Positions 35,433 to 43,702 of a stretch of 64,000 nt of DNA are shown piece by piece (the stretch's first letter is position 1; every line of letters starts with the position of its first letter). The translations under genes and the position numbers were made by a program. Below the pieces are notes generated by a model. That model was not told the origin of the DNA. It saw only the letters and a program-made list of their open reading frames with translations, and made no database searches. The stretch is from Bacillota bacterium (lineage in GTDB: Bacteria > Bacillota > Clostridia > Acetivibrionales > DSM-1351), in assembly GCA_023390335.1 (NCBI GenBank), contig JAEWCZ010000066.1, positions 806,001-870,000 on the forward strand, written 5' to 3'.

Positions 35433-35465
35433 TCCCCGGGGGTTATCTACCTTTGGGGATTTTTG
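35433..35465 (+). terminator. Expression-platform hairpin of the FMN riboswitch
   Basis: TCCCC (35433-35437) and GGGGA (35455-35459) pair around a GT-rich loop and are followed by TTTTTG. When FMN is bound this would stop transcription before ribD. The stem is short, so the exact switching helices need structure prediction. Confidence 0.6.
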
Positions 35466-35497
35466 TATTTAAAGGAAATAAAAGCAAGGAGGACAAA

Positions 35498-36601
35498 ATG
35501 AACGTACATGAGTTTTATATGAAAAGGGCATTGGAAATTGCAAAAGAAGGATGGGGCAAAACAAACCCAAATCCGTTGGTGGGAGCGGTTATAGTAAAGG
35601 ATGGCGAAATAATTTCAGAAGGTTTCCACAAAGCCTTAGGGTGTGCCCATGCGGAGGTTTGTGCTTTTCAAAATGCCACAACGGATATTTCGGGGGCTAC
35701 TCTCTATGTAAATCTTGAGCCATGCTCACACTACGGAAGGACGCCTCCGTGTGCAAAAGCCATTGTAGAGTCTGGAATCAAGGAAGTAGTTGTAGCTATG
35801 GTGGACCCAAATCCCAAGGTAGCAGGAAAGGGCATACAAATACTAAAAGATGCCAATATTAATGTAATAGTAGGAGTGCTTGAGGAAGAAGCAAAAAAAC
35901 TCAATGAAATATTTATACACTATATAACAAAACGGCTTCCATTTGTAATTATGAAAACAGCAATGACGTTGGACGGCAAAATTGCATCGGTTACAGGGGA
36001 CTCCAAATGGATAAGCTGTGAACTCTCAAGAGAGTACGTCCATGAAATACGTAACAGAGTATCGTCAATTATGGTAGGGGTAAGCACAATAATAAATGAT
36101 AATCCCTCATTGACTGCAAGACCGTCTTCTGGAGATAGCATTGACCCTGTCCGTATCGTAGTTGACAGTAGTGGAAGGATCCCGATGGACAGCAAGGTTA
36201 TTCATTGTGATTCAAAGGCAGGAGTTATACTTGCCACTACAGATAAAATCAATAAAGACAAGGAAACTCAGCTTTTATCCCGAGGAGTTAGGATAATAAA
36301 AACCACTGAGAAAAATGGTAAGGTGAATCTCAGGGAGCTTATGGAGCAATTGTACAAGCTTGAAATTGACAGTGTTCTCTTGGAGGGAGGAGGTACCCTT
36401 AATTTTTCGGCACTTGAGGCAGGCATAGTGAATAAAGTAATGACCTTTATTTCACCAAAAATAATAGGCGGAAGTTCGGCTGTAACGCCTGTAGGAGGGA
36501 GTGGAATAGATAAAATGAAGGATGCAATAGCTCTCTCTGACATGAGAGTTGAAAGATTTGACAGAGATGTACTTATAGAGGGATATATTGCAGACAAATA
36601 G
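35498..36601 (+). CDS. ribD: RibD, bifunctional deaminase/reductase of riboflavin synthesis
   Basis: This protein of about 367 residues starts at ATG 35498 with a perfect aaggagg site. The N-terminal deaminase domain has the zinc site: His-Ala-Glu in ALGCAHAEVCAF and PCSHYGRTPPC. The C-terminal reductase domain (from about 150) starts VIMKTAMTLDGKIAS and includes LLEGGGTLNFSALEAG. It deaminates and then reduces the pyrimidine ring of the GTP-derived intermediate. First gene of the FMN-controlled operon. Confidence 0.97.
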   Translation: MNVHEFYMKRALEIAKEGWGKTNPNPLVGAVIVKDGEIISEGFHKALGCAHAEVCAFQNATTDISGATLYVNLEPCSHYGRTPPCAKAIVESGIKEVVVAMVDPNPKVAGKGIQILKDANINVIVGVLEEEAKKLNEIFIHYITKRLPFVIMKTAMTLDGKIASVTGDSKWISCELSREYVHEIRNRVSSIMVGVSTIINDNPSLTARPSSGDSIDPVRIVVDSSGRIPMDSKVIHCDSKAGVILATTDKINKDKETQLLSRGVRIIKTTEKNGKVNLRELMEQLYKLEIDSVLLEGGGTLNFSALEAGIVNKVMTFISPKIIGGSSAVTPVGGSGIDKMKDAIALSDMRVERFDRDVLIEGYIADK

Positions 36602-36620
36602 CGATTGGGAGGTGACAGGC

Positions 36621-37277
36621 GTGTTCACGGGAATTGTTGAGGAAATGGGAAGTGTGAAAAACATTGTATACGGCAGTAGCTCAATTAAGCTTTCCATAGA
36701 ATGTACAACTGTAATTGAAGGAACTGTAAAGGGAGATAGTATAGCTGTAAACGGTATATGCCTAACGGTTACTGAATTAGGAGGAAACTGGTTTACGGCG
36801 GATGTAATGCCGGAAACCATGAGGAAAACAGGACTTGAAAAACTAAAACCCGGCGGAAAGGTAAATCTGGAGAGGGCATTAAGACTTACCGGCAGACTGG
36901 GGGGCCATATAGTCAGCGGTCATATTGACGGAACGGGGACTATTACTGGGTTGAAAAAGGAGGATAATGCCGTTCTCATAACAATTACCGCACCTGAACA
37001 GATTATGAAATATATTGTTCAAAAAGGTTCGGTTGCTCTGGATGGCACAAGTCTTACCATAGCGGATTTGACTACAAATAACTTTACGGTTTCCCTCATA
37101 CCACTAACACGGGGATTCACCATACTCGGATTTAAGAGTATCGGCGACAAGGTAAATATAGAATGTGATGTAATAGGGAAGTATGTAGAAAAAATGATTA
37201 CAGGCAGAACCGTAGAATCTGAATCTGCCGAAAGAGAATTGTCAGCTGAATTTCTGAGAGAACACGGGTTTATGTAA
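36621..37277 (+). CDS. ribE: RibE, riboflavin synthase alpha subunit
   Basis: This protein of about 218 residues starts at GTG 36621 (MFTGIVEEMGSVK) behind gggaggtgac. It consists of two lumazine-binding repeats, with MFTGIVEE and GRLGGHIVSGHIDGTG in the first half and the matching KGSVALDGTSLTIADL in the second. It converts two molecules of dimethyl-ribityl-lumazine into riboflavin and the ribD-pathway pyrimidine. Length and motifs are standard. Confidence 0.96.
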   Translation: MFTGIVEEMGSVKNIVYGSSSIKLSIECTTVIEGTVKGDSIAVNGICLTVTELGGNWFTADVMPETMRKTGLEKLKPGGKVNLERALRLTGRLGGHIVSGHIDGTGTITGLKKEDNAVLITITAPEQIMKYIVQKGSVALDGTSLTIADLTTNNFTVSLIPLTRGFTILGFKSIGDKVNIECDVIGKYVEKMITGRTVESESAERELSAEFLREHGFM

Positions 37278-37305
37278 TATAAAAATAAAAAAGGATGTGA
37301 GTTTC

Positions 37306-38538
37306 ATGAATTTTAGTTCAATAGAAGCAGCAATAGAAGATATCCGACAAGGTAAAATGATTGTAGTGGTAGACGATGAAGACAGAGAAAACGAGGGTGA
37401 CCTCCTTATGGCTGCAGAAAAGGCTACTCCGGAAAGTATAAATTTCATGGCTACCTATGGAAAAGGCATGATATGTGTTCCAATGACATTAGACAGAGCG
37501 CAAGAACTGGAACTTTTCCCTATGGTAAGTCACAATGAGGAACGTCTCGGTACGGCATTTACCATAACTGTAGATCACAATGATTCCACAACAGGCATTT
37601 CAGCTTTTGAAAGAGCACATACAATAATTGAACTTACAAATAAAAATGCACGAGCGGAAAATTTTAAAAAACCGGGACATGTATTTCCGCTTACAGCAAG
37701 GGAGGGAGGAGTTCTCAAACGCGCCGGACATACCGAGGCTGCAGTTGATCTCGCCCGAATGGCCGGACTGTATCCCGCCGGTGTAATATGTGAAATAATG
37801 AATGACGATGGAAGAATGGCAAGGGTTCCGCAGTTAATGGAATTTTCTCAAAAGCATGGCTTAAAAATAATAACAGTGGCAGGTCTCATTGAGTATCGCA
37901 GAAAAAATGAAAAATTGATTAAAAGAGCTGCCGAAGCAAATATGCCCACTGCTTACGGGGATTTTAAAATAATAGGATATGAGAATACTACTAATGGAGA
38001 ACACCATGTAGCACTTGTCAAGGGAGATGTAACAGGATCAACAGACCCCGTTTTGGTCAGAGTACATTCGGAATGTCTCACAGGCGATGCTTTTCATTCC
38101 CAAAGGTGCGACTGTGGAGAACAGCTTGAAGCCGCATTGAGCAGAATTAATCATGAAGGAAAAGGAGTTTTGCTTTATATGCGTCAGGAGGGCAGAGGAA
38201 TCGGTTTAATAAATAAAATACGTGCATATGAGCTTCAGGATCAGGGAATGGATACTGTTGAAGCAAATATAAAACTGGGTTTTCCTGCAGATTTGAGAGA
38301 GTACGGCATAGGTGCACAAATCCTGTACGATTTAGGTATAAAGAAAATAAAGCTACTTACAAATAACCCCAAAAAATTGGTAGGACTCAATGGCTATGGT
38401 CTTGAGGTAGTCGGACGAGAGCCTATACAAATAAAAGAAAATGAAAAAAATGAATTTTATCTTAGGACAAAAAAAGAAAAAATGGGCCATTTATTAAATA
38501 CAAAAGCACATCAGGAGGAAAATAAAAATGTCGATTAA
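37306..38538 (+). CDS. ribBA: RibBA, DHBP synthase / GTP cyclohydrolase II
   Basis: This fusion protein is about 410 residues. The N-terminal DHBP synthase (to about 200) has VVVDDEDRENEGDLLMAAE and HTEAAVDLARMAG. The C-terminal GTP cyclohydrolase II has the zinc site around SECLTGDAFHSQRCDCGEQL and the GTP motif MRQEGRGIGLINKIRAYELQ. It supplies both riboflavin precursors. ATG 37306 with an aaggatgtgag site is preferred over the GTG at 37297. It overlaps ribH by 11 bp. Confidence 0.97.
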   Translation: MNFSSIEAAIEDIRQGKMIVVVDDEDRENEGDLLMAAEKATPESINFMATYGKGMICVPMTLDRAQELELFPMVSHNEERLGTAFTITVDHNDSTTGISAFERAHTIIELTNKNARAENFKKPGHVFPLTAREGGVLKRAGHTEAAVDLARMAGLYPAGVICEIMNDDGRMARVPQLMEFSQKHGLKIITVAGLIEYRRKNEKLIKRAAEANMPTAYGDFKIIGYENTTNGEHHVALVKGDVTGSTDPVLVRVHSECLTGDAFHSQRCDCGEQLEAALSRINHEGKGVLLYMRQEGRGIGLINKIRAYELQDQGMDTVEANIKLGFPADLREYGIGAQILYDLGIKKIKLLTNNPKKLVGLNGYGLEVVGREPIQIKENEKNEFYLRTKKEKMGHLLNTKAHQEENKNVD

Positions 38539-38995
38539 AACAAATGAAGGTAATCTTATTGCAAGTGGTTTAAAGTTTGGAATTGTTGTAGGGCGATTTA
38601 ATGAATTTATAAGCAGCAAGCTTTTATCAGGTGCTATAGACGGATTGGTAAGGCATGGTGCTGAAGAATCAGATATCACTGTTTCATGGGTTCCGGGCGC
38701 TTTTGAAATACCCATAGCTGCACAAAAAATGGCAAATTCAAGTAAGTATGCAGCAGTAATTTGTGTTGGTGCGGTTATTAGAGGTTCTACACCGCACTTT
38801 GATTATGTGGCGGGTGAGGTGTCAAAAGGAATAGCAAGGATTTCACTTGATACAGGGGTCCCGGTTATTTTCGGAGTCCTTACTACCGATACTATTGAGC
38901 AGGCTATAGAACGTGCGGGTACAAAGGCAGGAAACAAAGGATATGATGCAGCCGTGACGGCAATAGAAATGGCAAATCTGCTTAACCAACTGTAG
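38528..38995 (+). CDS. ribH: RibH, lumazine synthase (riboflavin synthase beta chain)
   Basis: This 155-residue lumazine synthase has GIVVGRFNEFISSKLLSGAI, SWVPGAFEIPIAAQKMA, the substrate loop VIRGSTPHFDYVAGEVSKGI, and VIFGVLTTDTIEQAIERAG with its catalytic region. It condenses DHBP with the ribityl-amino pyrimidine and typically forms 60-mers. It is the last gene of the rib operon; no T-rich terminator follows, and the corA M-box promoter begins about 45 bp later. Confidence 0.97.
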   Translation: MSIKTNEGNLIASGLKFGIVVGRFNEFISSKLLSGAIDGLVRHGAEESDITVSWVPGAFEIPIAAQKMANSSKYAAVICVGAVIRGSTPHFDYVAGEVSKGIARISLDTGVPVIFGVLTTDTIEQAIERAGTKAGNKGYDAAVTAIEMANLLNQL

Positions 38996-39040
38996 AAATT
39001 CGAGAAAATATTCTAAAAAAATTTAATTATTCATATTATA

Positions 39041-39069
39041 TTGAAAAAAGAACAATAGAGGTATATAAT
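39041..39069 (+). promoter_or_regulatory. Promoter of the M-box / corA unit
   Basis: TTGAAA (39041-39046), a 17-bp spacer and TATAAT (39064-39069) lie about 20 bp before the riboswitch starts. This places the riboswitch at the 5' end of its own transcript. Confidence 0.65.
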
Positions 39070-39087
39070 TACTTTGTTAATTAAATA

Positions 39088-39237
39088 TTCGTTAGGTGAG
39101 GTTCCTATACAGATATATGCTGCTGCCCGGAAACATCGAGAGATGCCAATGGGTCAACAGGTACTACCGAAATAAGGTTTTACTTAATGTAGCTGGAGAG
39201 AAGTGGTCCAAAGCTGTATAGTGCTAAAACTCAACGA
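39088..39237 (+). ncRNA. M-box (ykoK) magnesium riboswitch
   Basis: The M-box landmarks are present in order: GTTAGGTGAGGTTCCTATAC, TGCTGCCCGGAAACATCGAG, AGATGCCAATGGGTCAACAG, GTACTACCGAAATAAGG and TAGCTGGAGAG with CCAAAGCT near the end. P1 can close with TCGTT (39089-39093) and AACGA (39233-39237). It senses Mg2+ and should switch off corA when Mg2+ is plentiful. Confidence 0.95.
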
Positions 39238-39291
39238 GTGAAGGTTATTTTTATGACATAAATCCGTCACTCGTTTTGCGACGGTTTTTTT
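39233..39291 (+). terminator. M-box terminator and competing antiterminator
   Basis: The terminator stem is CCGTC (39264-39268) / GACGG (39280-39284) followed by seven T. The competing stem is AACGAGTGA (39233-39241) / TCACTCGTT (39267-39275), which uses part of the terminator's 5' arm. AACGA also forms P1 of the riboswitch, so the three helices are mutually exclusive. Confidence 0.85.
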
Positions 39292-39323
39292 ATTTCTTTT
39301 AATTTCTTTAGGAGGTGAACGGT

Positions 39324-39416
39324 ATGGATTGCGACCCTGATAGTAATTATCACATACGTAATTCAATAAATTATGTGGGCTTGTTTGCTGTGCCGTTTAC
39401 TTTGTCGACAAAGTAA
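39324..39416 (+). CDS. 30-codon ORF between M-box and corA
   Basis: This short reading frame begins MDCDPDSNYHIRNS, continues with a more hydrophobic part (NYVGLFAVPFTLSTK) and has a perfect ggaggtgaac ribosome site at ideal spacing. It lies after the M-box terminator and 51 bp before corA. Its location and acidic start suggest a leader peptide that could add a second, translation-based layer of control, or a tiny protein acting on the transporter. The stop codon is inside a 20-bp palindrome. No homologue is known to me. Confidence 0.5.
   Translation: MDCDPDSNYHIRNSINYVGLFAVPFTLSTK
39397..39416. repeat. Perfect 20-bp palindrome before corA
   Basis: TTACTTTGTC followed by its exact reverse complement GACAAAGTAA. 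It covers the last codons and the stop of the 30-codon ORF. As RNA it would make a tight hairpin 50 bases before the corA start; as DNA it could be an operator. Confidence 0.8.
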
Positions 39417-39467
39417 TGTATGCAAATAATCCCTTAATGTAAGACTATATAGAGAAGAGGGATATCT

Positions 39468-40397
39468 ATGATTGAAATTTATAAAACAGTAAATAACGAA
39501 ATAGTGCGTACAGAAACCTTTGAGGATGGAGTATGGGTAAATCTCATAAATCCTACCGAAGAAGAAATTGTAAAGGTACACAGTACACTTGGTGTGGAAA
39601 TGGACTTTCTCAAGGCTGCACTTGACGAAGAAGAAAGAGCTCGTATTGAAAGTGACAATGGACAGACTCTCATAATCGTTGACGTACCCATCGTTGACAA
39701 AGAGGGTAAATTGAACGTCTATACGACCATACCTCTTGCGATTATACTTATAAAACACATAATTATTACGGTATGTCTGAAAGAAGACACAATACTTAAT
39801 GATTTTGCAAACAACAGAGTTAAATCCTTTTTAACTCAGTTTAAGACAAGGTTTGTGTTGCAGATACTATACAGGAATGCAACAAGGTACTTACAATACC
39901 TCAAGCATATAGACAAAACCAGTAGCAGAATAGAGCAAGAAGTTTATAAGTCCATGAAGAACAAGGAAGTAATTCAGATGCTGAAACTTGAAAAGAGTCT
40001 TGTATACTTTTCAACAGCATTAAAATCAAATGAAGTAGTTCTGGAAAAATTAATGAAATATGAATATATAAAGAATTATCCTGATGACCAAGAGCTTCTT
40101 GAGGACGTTATCATAGAAAACAAGCAGGCTATAGAGATGGCCAATATTTACAGCAGTATTCTGTCCGGAACAATGGATGCTTTTGCTTCTGTTATTTCAA
40201 ACAACCTCAATATAGTAATGAAGTTTTTGACATCAGTTACTATAGTAATGGCTATACCCACAATGATTTCCAGCTTCTTTGGTATGAATGTTGATTTGCC
40301 TTTAAGAGGAGGACATTCCTTCTGGTTTATAGTAATAATTGCGGTTGTAATGTGTATGGTTGCGGGTTACACACTTTATAAGAAAAAATTATTTTAA
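39468..40397 (+). CDS. corA: CorA-family magnesium transporter
   Basis: This 309-residue protein has a large N-terminal cytosolic domain, a long helix (about 150-245) and two C-terminal membrane helices. The signature Gly-Met-Asn is in ISSFFGMNVDLPL at the end of the first helix. The final residues are basic (YKKKLF). CorA pentamers carry Mg2+ into the cell. Control by the upstream M-box fits that substrate. ATG 39468 has a gaagagg site. Confidence 0.95.
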   Translation: MIEIYKTVNNEIVRTETFEDGVWVNLINPTEEEIVKVHSTLGVEMDFLKAALDEEERARIESDNGQTLIIVDVPIVDKEGKLNVYTTIPLAIILIKHIIITVCLKEDTILNDFANNRVKSFLTQFKTRFVLQILYRNATRYLQYLKHIDKTSSRIEQEVYKSMKNKEVIQMLKLEKSLVYFSTALKSNEVVLEKLMKYEYIKNYPDDQELLEDVIIENKQAIEMANIYSSILSGTMDAFASVISNNLNIVMKFLTSVTIVMAIPTMISSFFGMNVDLPLRGGHSFWFIVIIAVVMCMVAGYTLYKKKLF

Positions 40398-40435
40398 ATA
40401 TAAAAAGGATGCCTCGATTAAGAGACATCCTATAT

Positions 40436-40660
40436 TTATCTTTCACACATGTTTCCTGCACCATCATAAAAACTATCATCGCAATTTCTTAATAAACCCT
40501 GACTATCATAAAAGGCTTCGTCGGATTTTCTTAATATACTGAAATAATCAAAATAATCTTCACCCGGGTCGCGCAGTATTCCTTCTTTATCAAAGAAACT
40601 GTCTCCGGGATTTCTTAAAATTCCCCGGCCATCATAAAATTTTTCCTTACGGGAATACAA
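40436..40660 (-). CDS. Small tandem-repeat protein (FYDxxGxLRNPGDS type)
   Basis: This protein of about 74 residues is made almost wholly of a 14-15-residue repeat: FYDGRGILRNPGDS, FFDKEGILRDPGED, YFDYFSILRKSDEA, FYDSQGLLRNCDDS and FYDGAGNMCER. Repeat conservation in this frame argues that it is translated. The start is unsure: the frame opens at a TTG (40660) with only a weak ribosome site. Repeats of this kind suggest a small beta-solenoid or beta-propeller-like fold. It stands alone, facing corA, with no functional clue. Confidence 0.6.
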   Translation of the reverse strand: MYSRKEKFYDGRGILRNPGDSFFDKEGILRDPGEDYFDYFSILRKSDEAFYDSQGLLRNCDDSFYDGAGNMCER

Positions 40661-40775
40661 AACTCATCACTCTTTCTTTTAATAATCAAAAAAATTATAT
40701 CATATTGCTTAAAAATAGCCAAATTTAATTATCCTTGAAACTGACATATTTATGTTCATGTACAAGGAGGTGGTC

Positions 40776-40892
40776 ATGAAAAAATGGCAAGCTTGTATTA
40801 TAGCTTCAAATTCCTTGCTTATAATAAGTATATGTAATGAATTTGATAATGTACATCTATTGTTGGAAATAATCCTCACAATAAAGTTGTAA
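40776..40892 (+). CDS. 38-residue ORF, possible small membrane protein
   Basis: An excellent ribosome site (aaggaggtgg) leads to MKKWQACIIASNSLLIISIC, one hydrophobic helix, followed by a short acidic and hydrophobic tail. It lies in the gap before the oxidoreductase operon. It may be a real small protein; there is no homology claim. Confidence 0.4.
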   Translation: MKKWQACIIASNSLLIISICNEFDNVHLLLEIILTIKL

Positions 40893-40977
40893 ACATTTTT
40901 TTAGGAATGGAATTGTGCTATAATTCAAATATATTTTTGTAAGAAAATAGGTATTGATGTATTTTGGAGGGTAATAA

Positions 40978-42444
40978 ATGGATATAAATGCTCAAAATCA
41001 ATTTGATATTGTAATAGTTGGGGCGGGCGCTGTGGGGTGTGCAATAGCAAGAGAGCTTTCCAGATACCAATTGAAAATTGCGGTTTTTGAAAAGGAAAGC
41101 GATGTGGCAGCCGGAACCAGCGGCAGAAACAGTGCTGTAGTACACGCAGGCTTTAACAACAAGCCCGGCAGTCTTATGGCAAAGTTTTGCGTAGAAGGAA
41201 ATGAAGGCTTTGAAAGCTTGTGTAAAGAGCTGGATGTTCCATATAAAAAAACAGGAAAGCTAATAGTGGCTTTTGATGAAAGCGACTTTGAGGGAATAGA
41301 CAAGTTAATTGAAAATGGTAAAAAGAACGGCGTAAAAGGCCTTGAATTTGTAGGCGAAGACGTTGTTAAAAAACTTGAGCCCCATGTTGGTGGGATTGGA
41401 GCAATGTTGTCTCCCAATACGGCAATAACCAACCCATTTTTGTACACGGTGGCTCTTGCAGAAAACGCTGTACAAAATGGAGTTAAATTCTTTCTGGAAA
41501 CCGAGGTAAAGGGAATTTCAAAAAGAAATAATCTCTTTCGTATAAAGGCTGGAGAATCTTATTACTACAGCAGATACATCATTAACAGTGCAGGACTTTA
41601 CTCAGACAGGATAGCTTCAATGGCAGGAGAAACAGGCTACAAGATTTATCCCTGCCGCGGAGAATACTTTATATTGGACAAACGTACAAGCCAATATTTG
41701 AATATGCCTGTTTACCCTGTTCCAAGGCCCGGAATCGGGGGGCTTGGTGTTCACCTGACACCTACAATGGAAGGAAATATACTTATCGGACCAAGTGCAG
41801 AGTATATTAAAACAAAAAATGACTACAGTGCTACAAAGACTGTAATGGACAAGCTTTTTAAGGAAGCAAAGGAACTTCTTCCACCACTTAGCATGAAGCA
41901 CATTATACGAAGTTATACCGGTATCCGATCAAAAATAGTAGGGCCTAAAACTGGCGGCTTTGGAGATTTCATTATAGAGGAATCAAAGGTGGTACCTGGC
42001 CTTATAAACCTTATAGGCATTGAATCTCCGGGACTTACATCATCAGCTCCAATCAGCCGTATGGTTAGAGATATTATTGCAAATAAAGAAGACCTGATGG
42101 CTAAAAAGGATTTTATAGCTGAGAGAAAGGGAATTGTTCAGTTCAGAGAGTTACCAGCGGAACAAAAGCAAACATTAATCAAAGAATGTCCTGAGTATGG
42201 AGAGATAGTCTGCAGATGCGAGAGTATCACCAAAAAGGAAATACTGGACGCAGTAAATAATCCCCTTGGAGTTACAACTCTTGCAGGAATAAAATATAGA
42301 GCAAGACCAATGATGGGAAGATGTCAGGGTGGTTACTGCCTAACCAGAATTGTTGACATTTTGAAAAATGAAAAAGGATTAAATCCTGAAGAAATAACTT
42401 TAAGAGGCAAAAATTCAAAATTGTTTACCGGACAGGTAAAGTAA
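40978..42444 (+). CDS. GlpA-like FAD-dependent glycerol-3-phosphate dehydrogenase with [2Fe-2S] domain
   Basis: This 488-residue protein has an N-terminal FAD-binding motif, IVIVGAGAVGCAIARELSRY, and a DAO-family core with GTSGRNSAVVHAGFN, as in GlpA and GlpD relatives. A C-terminal BFD-like [2Fe-2S] domain has Cys residues in EIVCRCESITKKE and MMGRCQGGYC. It is first in a three-gene set with a pyridine-nucleotide-type flavoprotein and a DUF1667 protein, a layout seen for GlpA/GlpB-type complexes in anaerobes. Glycerol-3-phosphate is the likely substrate, but a related 2-hydroxy acid cannot be excluded. Good ggaggg start. Confidence 0.88.
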   Translation: MDINAQNQFDIVIVGAGAVGCAIARELSRYQLKIAVFEKESDVAAGTSGRNSAVVHAGFNNKPGSLMAKFCVEGNEGFESLCKELDVPYKKTGKLIVAFDESDFEGIDKLIENGKKNGVKGLEFVGEDVVKKLEPHVGGIGAMLSPNTAITNPFLYTVALAENAVQNGVKFFLETEVKGISKRNNLFRIKAGESYYYSRYIINSAGLYSDRIASMAGETGYKIYPCRGEYFILDKRTSQYLNMPVYPVPRPGIGGLGVHLTPTMEGNILIGPSAEYIKTKNDYSATKTVMDKLFKEAKELLPPLSMKHIIRSYTGIRSKIVGPKTGGFGDFIIEESKVVPGLINLIGIESPGLTSSAPISRMVRDIIANKEDLMAKKDFIAERKGIVQFRELPAEQKQTLIKECPEYGEIVCRCESITKKEILDAVNNPLGVTTLAGIKYRARPMMGRCQGGYCLTRIVDILKNEKGLNPEEITLRGKNSKLFTGQVK

Positions 42445-42463
42445 AAAAGTATAGGTGAGGCGT

Positions 42464-43702
42464 ATGATAATAAATAAAGATTTAGTTATAGTTGGTGCAG
42501 GCCCGGCAGGTCTTGCAGCCGCTGTAGAAGCTAAAAAGAATGGGATAGAAGATATTCTGGTGATTGAAAGAGAGCCTATCCCGGGGGGGATACTAAACCA
42601 ATGTATTCATGATGGCTTTGGAATTGTAAAGTTCAATGAAGCCCTGACCGGCCCGGAATATGCCAGAAAATATATAGATGAGGCTAAAAAGCTGCAAATA
42701 GAAATAGCCACAAATACCATGGTTCAGGATATTAGCAGCAACAGGGAAGTTACAACCATAAGCTCCGACGGAATAAAAATCTACAGGGCAGGTGCTGTGA
42801 TACTGGCAATGGGGTGCAGGGAGAGGACAAGGGGTGCAATATGCATTCCAGGAACCCGTCCGGCAGGTGTCTTTACAGCAGGCGTAGCTCAGAATCTGGT
42901 TAATATCAGAAATACCATGGTAGGCAAAAAAGTAGTAATACTTGGCTCCGGTGACATAGGACTTATAATGGCAAGAAGGTTGACCTTGGAAGGTGCTGAG
43001 GTTTTGGCGGTTGTAGAAAAACTTCCTTATTCCAGTGGGCTACAGAGAAATATAACCCAGTGTCTTGAGGATTTTAATATACCTCTTTTATTGAGCCATA
43101 CTGTGACCAATATAGAGGGACATGAACGGGTTAAGAGTGTAACTGTAGCAAAAGTCAATGAAAAGGGAGACCCTATACGTGGGACATCCATAAAATTTGA
43201 CTGTGATACATTAATTTTATCGGTGGGATTGATACCTGAAAACGAGGTTGCTCTAAACGCTGGAATAATTCTGGATAACGTTACAGGCGGTGCGTCTGTG
43301 GATGAAAACCTTCAAACCAATATACCGGGAATTTTTGCTTGTGGTAATGTTTTACAGGTACATGATCTGGTTGACTATGTTTCTGCGGAAGGAGAACTTG
43401 CTGCCAAAAGTGCAGTTTCTTATATAAGAAATAGTAAGTCCATAGAATCAGAGGTCAAGGTTAAAGCCGGTAAGGGTATCAGGTATGTACTTCCCCAGAC
43501 CATTTCCGCAGACAAGGATATTACATTTTCTATGAGGGTTAATAATCCTTCAAAAAGGAAGACAATAGTTTTTAAAGACGGGGAAAAACAATTAAAGAAA
43601 AAATTCTTTATGGCTTTAAATCCTGCCGAAATGGTAAGGATTGAGCTGAAATCCCATGAACTCAAGGATATAAGCGGTCTGGAGGTGTACATAGATGAAT
43701 AA
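42464..43702 (+). CDS. GlpB-like NAD(P)/FAD-dependent oxidoreductase
   Basis: This flavoprotein is about 412 residues, with an FAD motif LVIVGAGPAGLAAAVEAKKN, a second nucleotide-binding motif VVILGSGDIGLIMARRL, and IFACGNVLQVHDLVDYVSAE near the end of the redox core. A C-terminal beta domain (about 330-412) follows. It likely passes electrons between the GlpA-like subunit and NAD(P) or another carrier. ATG 42464 with an aggtgagg site is preferred over the GTG at 42455. It overlaps the DUF1667 gene by 8 bp. Confidence 0.87.
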   Translation: MIINKDLVIVGAGPAGLAAAVEAKKNGIEDILVIEREPIPGGILNQCIHDGFGIVKFNEALTGPEYARKYIDEAKKLQIEIATNTMVQDISSNREVTTISSDGIKIYRAGAVILAMGCRERTRGAICIPGTRPAGVFTAGVAQNLVNIRNTMVGKKVVILGSGDIGLIMARRLTLEGAEVLAVVEKLPYSSGLQRNITQCLEDFNIPLLLSHTVTNIEGHERVKSVTVAKVNEKGDPIRGTSIKFDCDTLILSVGLIPENEVALNAGIILDNVTGGASVDENLQTNIPGIFACGNVLQVHDLVDYVSAEGELAAKSAVSYIRNSKSIESEVKVKAGKGIRYVLPQTISADKDITFSMRVNNPSKRKTIVFKDGEKQLKKKFFMALNPAEMVRIELKSHELKDISGLEVYIDE

